Shown: positions 6,791-13,118 of the stretch, one piece after another
How positions within the stretch are numbered: position 1 is the stretch's first letter
Layout of the letters: the number at the start of each line of letters is the position of its first letter
Source of the DNA: Gemmatimonadaceae bacterium
Lineage (GTDB): Bacteria; Gemmatimonadota; Gemmatimonadetes; Gemmatimonadales; Gemmatimonadaceae
Direction: 5' to 3'
Length of the DNA: 14,585 nt
NCBI GenBank assembly: GCA_025357975.1
Contig: JANYKY010000299.1
Coordinates: 1-14,585, forward strand
Notes under the pieces: model-generated
Told to the model about the DNA's origin: nothing
What the model saw: only the letters and a program-made list of their open reading frames with translations
The model's database searches: none
Position numbers and translations under genes: made by a program

Positions 6791-8097
6791 TCCGCCCCCT
6801 GAAGAAAGCGTCTAGCAAGCCAGTAGCCGGGCAAACCGAGCAATGCCGCGCCAAGGGCAGCGCTGATTGCCGGAAGTCCGTATTCACCATCGCGTAACTC
6901 CAACCCGGTTACGATCAGCAAGATCACCACGGGTACTGCCGCCAGCAACATCACGCCCGCAGTCCCGACGGGAATACGAAATGCGCCGCGAAGATTTGGC
7001 TCTCGCATCCGCAAGGCGATGAGCGCCCCGAACTCGAGAAACAAAGCCATCGAATACAGCAAAACGTCGGCAACGACAAGATGCGCGAATGACAAGAGTG
7101 CGAACACCGAATACCAGACAGCGGAGACAATGACGGCGTTCCGGGGAGTGCCCCTCGCGTCTGCGCGCGAGAGAAAAGCGGGAAGAAGCTTGTCACCAGC
7201 CATCGCGAAGGGAATTCGCGAGTAAGACAACAGCAGCGCGTTGAACAACGCGATTGCACTCACCATTCCTGCGAGCGCTATGCATATCGCAAGCGGGCCT
7301 CCGAGCATTCCCGTAGCTGCTCTGGCAATATCGGGCCATCCGCCTTCCCTCCACGTCGTCCAGTCCGTTGCACCGAGCGTCGCCATCAGCGGAACCAGAT
7401 ATCCAAGCGTTACAAGTGGAAGCGTCAAGGCCAGTGCGCGCGGATAACTTCTCGTTGCGTCGATGACTTCACCTTGAACCGTGGATGCATTGTCCCATCC
7501 GATGTAGTTCCATAGCGCGATCGAGATCCCTACGCCGAGCCCACTCAACCGCGTGGCCCCCGCCTGGGCGAACGGTTGCCAGGGCAAATGATGAATATGG
7601 GAAACCGACGCGATCGAGATCACGAGAAACGTCGCGAGTATGAACGAGCCGCTCGCTACTGACACGGTGCCAACTCTTCCAGCGCCTCTCAGATTTATGG
7701 AGGTTGCGCCCCAGATCACTGCGAGTGCGATGAGCCATTGCATTACCGGGCTCAAGTGCGGAAAAAAGAAGGAGAGGTACTGATTGAACAGCACCGGGTA
7801 GATCGCCATGTCGACGAGCGAATACAGCCAGGTCCACCATCCGTTCTGAAACGCCCAGAACGGGCCGAATGCGCGATATACCCACTTGTAGTAGCCGCCT
7901 TCTTCAGGCAGCATGCTGGCCAGCTCTCCAACAATGAGCGTCTCCGGAAGCGACCAGAACAACGGAACCAGAATCAGGATCAATAGCCCGAGACCCGGCC
8001 CCGTGCTCGCAATGAGCGATTCCGTTGTGAATGCGCCGCCGGACACATTGAAGTACATCACGAACACCAGCGAGAGAGTCGTCAGTGTCCGGCGCAA
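6775..8097 (-). CDS. APC-superfamily amino acid/polyamine permease
   Basis: This 440-residue, about 12-helix transporter starts at TTG 8097 (MRRTLTTLSLVF), 8 nt after the upstream methyltransferase stop. FNVSGGAFTTES (16-27) in helix 1 is the substrate/ion-binding glycine break of the APC fold. WSLPETLIVGELASMLPEEG (48-67) and GGYYKWVYRAFGPFWAFQNG (67-86) are diagnostic of the basic amino acid/polyamine branch, close to the PUT-type polyamine transporters. Later segments include GWDNASTVQGEV and SRIPFAMAGDKLLPAFLSR, as is typical. It is the last gene of a four-gene, tightly packed minus-strand unit, so its substrate or product is probably tied to the ligase and methyltransferases upstream. 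Import versus export cannot be told from sequence. Confidence 0.92.
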   Translation of the reverse strand: MRRTLTTLSLVFVMYFNVSGGAFTTESLIASTGPGLGLLILILVPLFWSLPETLIVGELASMLPEEGGYYKWVYRAFGPFWAFQNGWWTWLYSLVDMAIYPVLFNQYLSFFFPHLSPVMQWLIALAVIWGATSINLRGAGRVGTVSVASGSFILATFLVISIASVSHIHHLPWQPFAQAGATRLSGLGVGISIALWNYIGWDNASTVQGEVIDATRSYPRALALTLPLVTLGYLVPLMATLGATDWTTWREGGWPDIARAATGMLGGPLAICIALAGMVSAIALFNALLLSYSRIPFAMAGDKLLPAFLSRADARGTPRNAVIVSAVWYSVFALLSFAHLVVADVLLYSMALFLEFGALIALRMREPNLRGAFRIPVGTAGVMLLAAVPVVILLIVTGLELRDGEYGLPAISAALGAALLGLPGYWLARRFLQGADQVAL

Positions 8098-8105
8098 TGG
8101 AATCG

Positions 8106-9101
8106 TCAGACTTTTTTCACCTCGGCCTTGCGCAGATGAAATGCAGATCCGTTCCAGATGCTGAACGGATGCTCGCCGGCAACTACGACTCCGAAGCCAT
8201 ACTCCGCCGCCAACCGTCGAACGTCGTGGCGGTCAGCGTCATCGTCGCCACGATACGAATAGTTGAAGATCACGAGATCACCGTTCTCCTTCAGCACCCT
8301 CTTCGTTTCGCTGAAGTGTGATTCGACGAGAGCCGCGCCGGATTGGTTGATGTATGGGAACGTGTCAACGGCAATCACTGTGTCGAACCATTCATCGCTG
8401 AACTCGCGTAAATCGTGGCCGGTGCTCTTGAGCAGGTGGACATTGGTAAGCGGCTCACATCGTCTCAATGCGATGTTGATCATTCCTCTGGAAACGTCGA
8501 TCCCGTGAATCTCGCGCACTTTGGGCGCAATCGCGCAGGCGATGCGACCAATTCCGCATCCGAGATCGAGCACGGTCTTGGTTTTACCGAGTACGTGCCA
8601 GGCATCGAGCTGCGCGACGATCTCGCTCGTCGCACGCTCGAGAAGAGTTGGGTTGCCAAGCGAATACAGCGCTACACTAGCCTCTTCGGATTGCTGCACC
8701 GACCAGTCAAACAGCCTCTCGCAAAAAGCAATTCCCGCTTCGACAGTCGGAGCCATTTCTGGTGAGTCCATGTTCGATCGCAGCATTTCGGCGATGCGCT
8801 CGCAGCCGAGCTCGTTCTCGACCATCAGCTGGGTCAGATCGTCGACTCTGTCTCTGACCAGGCTGTCGGTCGCGCGTGACACGTTCGCTACCCTGAGGGC
8901 AAGCTCGTCAATGGTTGCGCGCACAGCCGCGGCGTTCTCGGTGTCGATCAAAAGCTGCATGAGCGCTACCGCCGGTGATAACGATCCGGAGAGACACCGG
9001 GCAAGAATTTGGCGATGCGATTCGGGGCCCATACCCGCAGTAAGTCGGAGAACCGCTCCGTCGATTGGATCGGCGTCGATTGAATCTGCGTCGGCTTTCA
9101 A
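8106..9101 (-). CDS. class I SAM-dependent methyltransferase with helical N-terminal domain
   Basis: The open frame extends to 9566, but that part lies inside the ATP-grasp gene and has Arg-rich nonsense composition. TTG 9101 overlaps the ATP-grasp stop as TTGA, with GGGA 8 nt upstream, giving 331 residues and translational coupling. Residues ~20-165 are all-helical and not recognised; RATIDELALRVANV and DLTQLMVENELGCERIAEML suggest a dimerisation or substrate-capture domain. The catalytic domain has motif I VLDLGCGIGR (177-186), IDVS (201-204) at the ribose-binding acidic position, FDTVIAVDTFPYI (239-251) and ETKRVLKENGDLVIFNYSYR (265-284). Family knowledge supports methyl transfer to a small molecule. 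The unusual N-terminal domain and the operon position suggest a dedicated pathway enzyme. Confidence 0.85.
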   Translation of the reverse strand: MKADADSIDADPIDGAVLRLTAGMGPESHRQILARCLSGSLSPAVALMQLLIDTENAAAVRATIDELALRVANVSRATDSLVRDRVDDLTQLMVENELGCERIAEMLRSNMDSPEMAPTVEAGIAFCERLFDWSVQQSEEASVALYSLGNPTLLERATSEIVAQLDAWHVLGKTKTVLDLGCGIGRIACAIAPKVREIHGIDVSRGMINIALRRCEPLTNVHLLKSTGHDLREFSDEWFDTVIAVDTFPYINQSGAALVESHFSETKRVLKENGDLVIFNYSYRGDDDADRHDVRRLAAEYGFGVVVAGEHPFSIWNGSAFHLRKAEVKKV

Positions 9102-10399
9102 TCGAGCAATCCCAGTTTGCGCATGCTCGCGCAGTCTTCGTCGATGAATCGGAGACCGATATCGTTTCGGTAGCGACAGTTCGGAATGACCACTTTCTTC
9201 ACTCGCCCATAGGCTTCTTCTCTCGCCGCCTCGACCGATTCGCCAAGCCCGGTCACCACCATTATGTAGCCTACCATTCCCGCGGTCACGAGCTGGGCGT
9301 TTGCCATCGCAACCTCGCCGTAGTGCAGGGCATTTCGATCTTCGCTCGTCAATGAGTCGCGAAAACAAATCGGCATTCCCTTGCCCAGATCCGCATAACC
9401 ATCGGAATAAGGAAACGGGGGAACCGTCATGACTACCCCGACCGAAAAACCTCGGTGTGTGTCTACAGTCGTTCGGTCGCGTGACGTCATCGCGGCGAAA
9501 ATCGAGCCCCACCGTTCCTTGTGAAGCGAATCGAGTATCGGAAACCCCGGATATCCGAACCGGCACGTAAACTCGAGCGGCCAGATACCCTCCTCGTTCA
9601 CAATTGTATTGAGGTTAATGTAGCCGCAGTACCCGGATTCCCTGAGCATTGGAGCAACCCGGGCCAGCGTGGCGTCGAACATTCTCTCGGCGCCGCGATA
9701 CGTGACCACAGTTCCCATCTCACCAGTGAGCTCACCGATGTCCCCGGGGAAAAACTTCTTGTGCTCCCAGTCCAGATTTGCTGGAGACATAAAGCGCTCC
9801 CCATTGAAAAACGCGCCGACCCCAACTTCTACGCCCGACACATAGTCCATCAAGACGAACTCGGTATTGTCTTCTCCAATCCAGTTGTCACGGGTCAGTG
9901 AAAGCACGGCGATCATGTCGTCCCCGTTTTCCAGCTGCCCTACATACGTTCGCGTCGATGACCAGTTTGAGCCGTTAAGCTTGAACACGTAACGAGCGGG
10001 ACTTTTTCGCACGAAAGCGATTGCATCGTCGAAGCTTGAAAAGAGAGTGCTCCGAGCTGTCTTCAGTCCGAATTCGCTCAGCACTTCCTGCCCGTAGTCA
10101 CGCTCGCTCTCCAGGCGATCGCCGAGAGCGCTTCCACCAACGACGTTGAATCCCTCGCGTCTCAGGCGATCCTGTAACTCGCCATGAGATGCCGTTTCGA
10201 ACAGAATGATTCCCTGGCTGCCCGCTTGACGAATCCAGTCTAGCTCTGCTTCCCAGTCATCCGTGAAATCGAGCATCCCGGCCATAACTCCAGCCGAGTT
10301 TTCGTCAGACATGAAAATGCGTACCTCGTGTCCTTCCTGAAGCAGCCGCAGGTACATGTCGCCAAGGTCGTTCGTTTCACCAATCCCGAGGAATTTCAC
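9098..10399 (-). CDS. ATP-grasp ligase, divergent PurD (GAR synthetase)-like paralogue
   Basis: GTG 10399 overlaps the previous stop as GTGA, giving 433 residues, about the length of PurD. The ATP-grasp core is clear: ARYVFKLNG (135-143), the hinge EFVLMDYVSGVEVGVGAFFN (180-199), WEHKKFFPGD then IGELTGEMGTV (211-231, equivalent to the PurD DHKR...GD.GPNTGGMGA segment), and LEFTCRFGYPG (275-285, equivalent to LEFNxRFGDPE). The C-terminal GMVGYIMVVTGLGESVEAAR plus YRNDIG also matches PurD. However, the N-terminal domain reads MKFLGIGETNDLGDMYLRLL in place of the usual VLVIGSGGREHAL, so the phosphoribosylamine site is changed. It probably forms an amide or peptide bond from an acyl phosphate using another amine or acid. 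Flanking methyltransferase genes overlap it on both sides, which argues for a dedicated pathway rather than purine synthesis. Confidence 0.88.
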   Translation of the reverse strand: MKFLGIGETNDLGDMYLRLLQEGHEVRIFMSDENSAGVMAGMLDFTDDWEAELDWIRQAGSQGIILFETASHGELQDRLRREGFNVVGGSALGDRLESERDYGQEVLSEFGLKTARSTLFSSFDDAIAFVRKSPARYVFKLNGSNWSSTRTYVGQLENGDDMIAVLSLTRDNWIGEDNTEFVLMDYVSGVEVGVGAFFNGERFMSPANLDWEHKKFFPGDIGELTGEMGTVVTYRGAERMFDATLARVAPMLRESGYCGYINLNTIVNEEGIWPLEFTCRFGYPGFPILDSLHKERWGSIFAAMTSRDRTTVDTHRGFSVGVVMTVPPFPYSDGYADLGKGMPICFRDSLTSEDRNALHYGEVAMANAQLVTAGMVGYIMVVTGLGESVEAAREEAYGRVKKVVIPNCRYRNDIGLRFIDEDCASMRKLGLLD

Positions 10400-11418
10400 G
10401 CGGCGGTCGTCACGGTACCTGCGATCTCTCCGTGAAGTGAAGCCCGAATTCTCAGCTCGTCCCACCGGTCGAGAAGCCAGGTTCTCACCGGGACGGGCCC
10501 GACCGGATTAACCAGCGCGCTCAATCCACGCACAGCGAAATCTTCACAGATATGTTCGACGAAATTCGCGCTTGACGGGGTTCGCCCTGCATCGCCGGCA
10601 TAGAAAAAATCGCCAGCCATCAGCAGATACCCGAATCCGGCTGAGCCATCGGGAGCGACCGCGCACCGGAGAGTCTCGCTTTCATTGATATATGCACTGG
10701 GCAAGGACCGAAGATACTCTTTCACGGCGCCTGAGTACTCACCGTCAGCGATGACTACGACGAACAGCGAATTCAGCATATAGCCAATCTCCTCTGCCTC
10801 GGCGACAATTCGCCGCGGATCTGAGAGACTGCACCATGATAGAGCCATTGCCCTGGGCCTTACTTGCGCGGCGAGATCGAGCGTTCGCATCAGGTGCGCA
10901 GTACCGTCATCACCGGAGCCAGCTTCGATTTGCAGCCGCCAGTCTGGCGGTTCCGGTACATATGGAGGATTGCAGATTATCAGGTGTGGCTCGTAGTTGC
11001 TGAGAATCGTGGCGGTATTGTCAGACCAGAGGTCGATACAGTCGAAGTGAGATCTGTCTTCGAGTCCGAGAAGCTTTGCGTTGCTGCGTGCCGTGTCCAC
11101 GGCAGCAGGGTCAACGTCGAGCGCGGCGAGACGACTGCGGTGCTCGATTCTCAAAAGATGGAGGCCGACGAGGCCGCTGCCAGTTGTGAGCTCCGCAATA
11201 CGGAGAGGGTCATGCAACTGATAGTGGCTGCTGCCACCTGGCAGACGGGCGTGCGCGAGAGCCGCTTCGGATGCGCAGACGCATAAAAGCGTATCTTCCG
11301 GCGAGAAAAATGAGGTGAAGCGAAAGGGGGGAGCGAACGCGCGAAGTCTGCTCGCCTCGTCAATAAACGACGGGAGCGTCGTGTCACTTTCGACTGGACG
11401 CACAAACCGATTGGGCAT
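10396..11418 (-). CDS. PrmC/HemK-like methyltransferase (NPPY motif), first gene of the operon
   Basis: I chose ATG 11418 (340 residues); an in-frame GTG at 11520 would translate through two hairpins in the intergenic region. Residues ~1-75 (including PPFRFTSFFSPEDTLLCVCA) form a helical N-terminal domain. Motif I is AELTTGSGLVGLHLL, followed by AALDVDPAAVDTARSNAKLL. Motif IV ICNPPYVPEPPDW has the NPPY tetrapeptide used to methylate planar amide or amino nitrogens, as in PrmC on glutamine and adenine-N6 enzymes. After the catalytic domain a ~120-residue C-terminal extension (GYLLMAGDFFYAG..., ending WDELRIRASLHGEIAGTV) is absent from PrmC itself. The N-methyl acceptor is probably an amide or amine of a pathway intermediate. 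The stop overlaps the ATP-grasp start (GTGA). Confidence 0.82.
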   Translation of the reverse strand: MPNRFVRPVESDTTLPSFIDEASRLRAFAPPFRFTSFFSPEDTLLCVCASEAALAHARLPGGSSHYQLHDPLRIAELTTGSGLVGLHLLRIEHRSRLAALDVDPAAVDTARSNAKLLGLEDRSHFDCIDLWSDNTATILSNYEPHLIICNPPYVPEPPDWRLQIEAGSGDDGTAHLMRTLDLAAQVRPRAMALSWCSLSDPRRIVAEAEEIGYMLNSLFVVVIADGEYSGAVKEYLRSLPSAYINESETLRCAVAPDGSAGFGYLLMAGDFFYAGDAGRTPSSANFVEHICEDFAVRGLSALVNPVGPVPVRTWLLDRWDELRIRASLHGEIAGTVTTAA

Positions 11419-11443
11419 GTTACCGGCGCGACTGATGAGCGAT

Positions 11444-11472
11444 AGGGCTCGCCTTTTGCAAATGGGAGCCCT
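11444..11472. repeat. inverted repeat 1 in the divergent intergenic region
   Basis: AGGGCTC (11444-11450) and GAGCCCT (11466-11472) form a perfect 7-bp stem around a 15-nt loop that contains TTTTGCAAAT. It lies 26 bp upstream of the methyltransferase start and 64 bp before the oxidase start. It may be an operator or a leader hairpin in the minus-strand transcript. Confidence 0.55.
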
Positions 11473-11475
11473 TAT

Positions 11476-11499
11476 GGTGCGCGAGTGCAGAAGCGCACC
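11476..11499. repeat. inverted repeat 2 in the divergent intergenic region
   Basis: GGTGCGC (11476-11482) and GCGCACC (11493-11499) form a perfect 7-bp stem with a 10-nt loop, only 3 bp from inverted repeat 1. The two together occupy half of the 118-bp gap between the divergent operon and the oxidase gene. This suggests shared regulation. I see no convincing -35/-10 pair on either strand. Confidence 0.55.
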
Positions 11500-11536
11500 T
11501 GCTGGAATGACTAATTGCACAGCCTGAGCCAGACTG

Positions 11537-12658
11537 ATGCTTGAATCGATAGCGCTTCCGACTGTTCCTTTGCTTTCTCCCGGGACGAGCGCGCAACCCG
11601 CTCATGAGAGTCTCAGCGTGCTGCTGCGGCGCATTATCGACGAGCCTCGGCTGGACCAGCTTCTCGAGCATGACATCGGTCTCGAGGAGGAGTTGATCTC
11701 CGAAGCCCGCACAATTGCGCGCCGCGCTTATCCTCCCGATCACACCACCGACAGACAAAGCGCTTCATGGATAGATCACGATGCGCGTGACGAGCTCCAT
11801 CGCGCACTTGTCGTTCTATACCAGCAGCATGTCCGGCTTCCGACGGATTCGTCGCTGGCCAATCAATATCATCCGCTTCCCTGCCGCTTGTTGCATGAGC
11901 TCGAGCGGCCATGGGAGAACGACATGCTTCGGCGGCTGGAAGCGAATCATGGCTTTTCTTCCGAGGCACTTCCCGAAGATCCTTCTTCTTTCGCGGGGTG
12001 GTACAGATCTGCTGCGTTCGGCCATCCTCTATATGAGCATGACCTCTATGCGTTCGTCGCCAGTGAGGCGACGCGTGCCCAGCTCGAATGGTTTTTCAGG
12101 ATGGAATGCGCGGGCGAGGCGGCCTTTGACGATCTCGTGGCTCTGGCCCAGCTCGGTACTCGCGGTGAAGTAAAAATGGAGATGGCGTCGAACTACTGGG
12201 ATGAAATGGGAAAGGGAAAATCTCATGCGGTGCATACGCACCTTTTTCATCGCCTGATCGAAGGCCTCGATCTGCGCTCGCCGGATGCATCGGAGCTACC
12301 GTGGCAGGTACTCGCCGGCGTGAACGTCATGCTCTGGGCGTGCATTCCCCGGCGTAACGCGTTCCGCGCTCAAGGTGCACTTGGGGCTGTTGAGTTGCTG
12401 GCGCCGCAACGGTGCACTCGTGTTGTTCATGGCGCACTTCGGGTCGGGATGAAAAAGAAAGCTGTGGTTTACTACGGAGCGCATGCAATCATCGATATCG
12501 GTCACGCCGAGGGTTGGCTGGGACATGTGATCGAGCCGCAGGTGCGGTCGTTTCCTGATTCCCGGATCGGAATCGCGGAAGGGTTGCTTATTCGGGCCGA
12601 TGCGAGCCTCGATTATTTCGACTACTGCCTGGCAGCCGTCAGGAGTATCGCGGCCTGA
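11537..12658 (+). CDS. heme-oxygenase-like diiron oxidase (HDO; iron-containing redox enzyme family)
   Basis: This 373-residue protein has an N-terminal helical region (~25-150) followed by a seven-helix TenA/heme-oxygenase-like domain (PF14518 type, ~155-370). Diagnostic segments are HPLYEHDLYAFVASEATRAQ (163-182), FFRMECAG (186-193), MASNYWDEMGKGKSHAVH (216-233) followed by THLFHRLIEGLDL, and HAIIDIGHAEGWLGHVIEPQ (316-335). The likely diiron ligands include E190, E223, H233, H316, D320 and H323, all in the expected positions. HDO enzymes use O2 and a labile Fe2 site for N-oxygenation, oxidative C-C cleavage or desaturation of amino-acid-like substrates (SznF, UndA, BesC, CADD). The gene is divergent from the methyltransferase/ligase operon with a short shared regulatory region, so it probably acts in the same pathway. 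The ribosome site before ATG 11537 is weak, so the start is less certain. Confidence 0.87.
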   Translation: MLESIALPTVPLLSPGTSAQPAHESLSVLLRRIIDEPRLDQLLEHDIGLEEELISEARTIARRAYPPDHTTDRQSASWIDHDARDELHRALVVLYQQHVRLPTDSSLANQYHPLPCRLLHELERPWENDMLRRLEANHGFSSEALPEDPSSFAGWYRSAAFGHPLYEHDLYAFVASEATRAQLEWFFRMECAGEAAFDDLVALAQLGTRGEVKMEMASNYWDEMGKGKSHAVHTHLFHRLIEGLDLRSPDASELPWQVLAGVNVMLWACIPRRNAFRAQGALGAVELLAPQRCTRVVHGALRVGMKKKAVVYYGAHAIIDIGHAEGWLGHVIEPQVRSFPDSRIGIAEGLLIRADASLDYFDYCLAAVRSIAA

Positions 12659-12696
12659 GCCGCATCATTACCCCCCACACGAGGAGACTTCGTACT

Positions 12697-13032
12697 ATGG
12701 CAGCACGAAAATCATCCGGCGGGCGAAAGTACGGAAAGGCCGCAAGTAAAAGCGTAAAATCGGCTATGCATCGAGAGAAGAAGGGCACTCTCAGATCGGG
12801 CAGCAAGACGGGTCCGAAGGTTACGAGCCGTAAGCAGGCGATCGCGATTGGGTTGTCTGAAGCTCGCGCCAAGGGCGCCAAGGTTCCCAGGAAAACGTCG
12901 GGAAGGAAGACTGCCGCAAAGAAATCATCGGGCAGAAAGTCTTCAGCGAAAAAAACCTCGGTCAGGAAATCATCTGGCAGGAAAACCGCGAGGAAATCGA
13001 CACGAAAGTCGACCAGGAAATCCAGCCGGTAA
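12697..13032 (+). CDS. DUF6496 family basic protein with histone-H1-like tail
   Basis: This 111-residue protein has a good RBS (GAGGAG, 12681-12686, 10 nt before ATG). Residues 10-65 match the small DUF6496 domain: KSVKSAMHREKKGTLRSG, KTGPKVTSRKQAIAIGLSEA and RAKGAKVP. Residues 66-111 are a repetitive tail of K/R/S/T built from SGRKTAAKKS, SGRKSSAKKT, SVRKSSGRKT and ARKSTRKSTRKSSR units, as in bacterial histone-H1-like and HU tails. Such proteins are expected to bind nucleic acid non-specifically, as nucleoid or RNA-associated factors; the exact role is unknown. It follows the HDO gene by 38 bp on the same strand but has its own strong ribosome site. It ends 13 bp before a strong terminator and looks like an independent housekeeping gene. 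Confidence 0.88.
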   Translation: MAARKSSGGRKYGKAASKSVKSAMHREKKGTLRSGSKTGPKVTSRKQAIAIGLSEARAKGAKVPRKTSGRKTAAKKSSGRKSSAKKTSVRKSSGRKTARKSTRKSTRKSSR

Positions 13033-13045
13033 CAGCACACTAGAC

Positions 13046-13090
13046 CTGAAAAGAGAAAGCCCCAGCGATGCCGGGGCTTTTTCTTTTCAG
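13046..13090. terminator. strong bidirectional intrinsic terminator
   Basis: CTGAAAAGAGAAAGCCCC (13046-13063) and GGGGCTTTTTCTTTTCAG (13073-13090) pair over 18 bp with a single mismatch position (a G·U pair in RNA) around a 9-nt loop. The GC-rich core CCCC/GGGGC is followed by T-runs on the plus strand and, because the outer stem is A-rich, also on the minus strand. It therefore serves both the DUF6496 gene and the convergent anti-sigma gene. Confidence 0.93.
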
Positions 13091-13098
13091 ATCACGGC

Positions 13099-13118
13099 GG
13101 AATCATGCGGAATCATGC
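13099..13118. repeat. tandem duplication of a 10-mer at the anti-sigma stop codon
   Basis: GGAATCATGC occurs twice in direct succession. The second copy carries the stop codon of the anti-sigma gene (13113-13115). It looks like a small slippage duplication with no coding effect. Confidence 0.7.

Noticed and set aside
8521..9147. 208-residue plus-strand open frame opposite the second methyltransferase
   Set aside because: It is Ser/Arg-rich antisense shadow coding with no recognisable domain.
9102..9566. N-terminal extension of the second methyltransferase by up to 155 residues
   Set aside because: It lies wholly inside the ATP-grasp coding sequence and is Arg-rich and motif-free. The TTGA overlap gives a natural coupled start at 9101.
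11419..11520. Upstream GTG start for the PrmC-like methyltransferase
   Set aside because: It would translate through both inverted repeats and gives a Cys/Arg-rich segment unlike the family N terminus.
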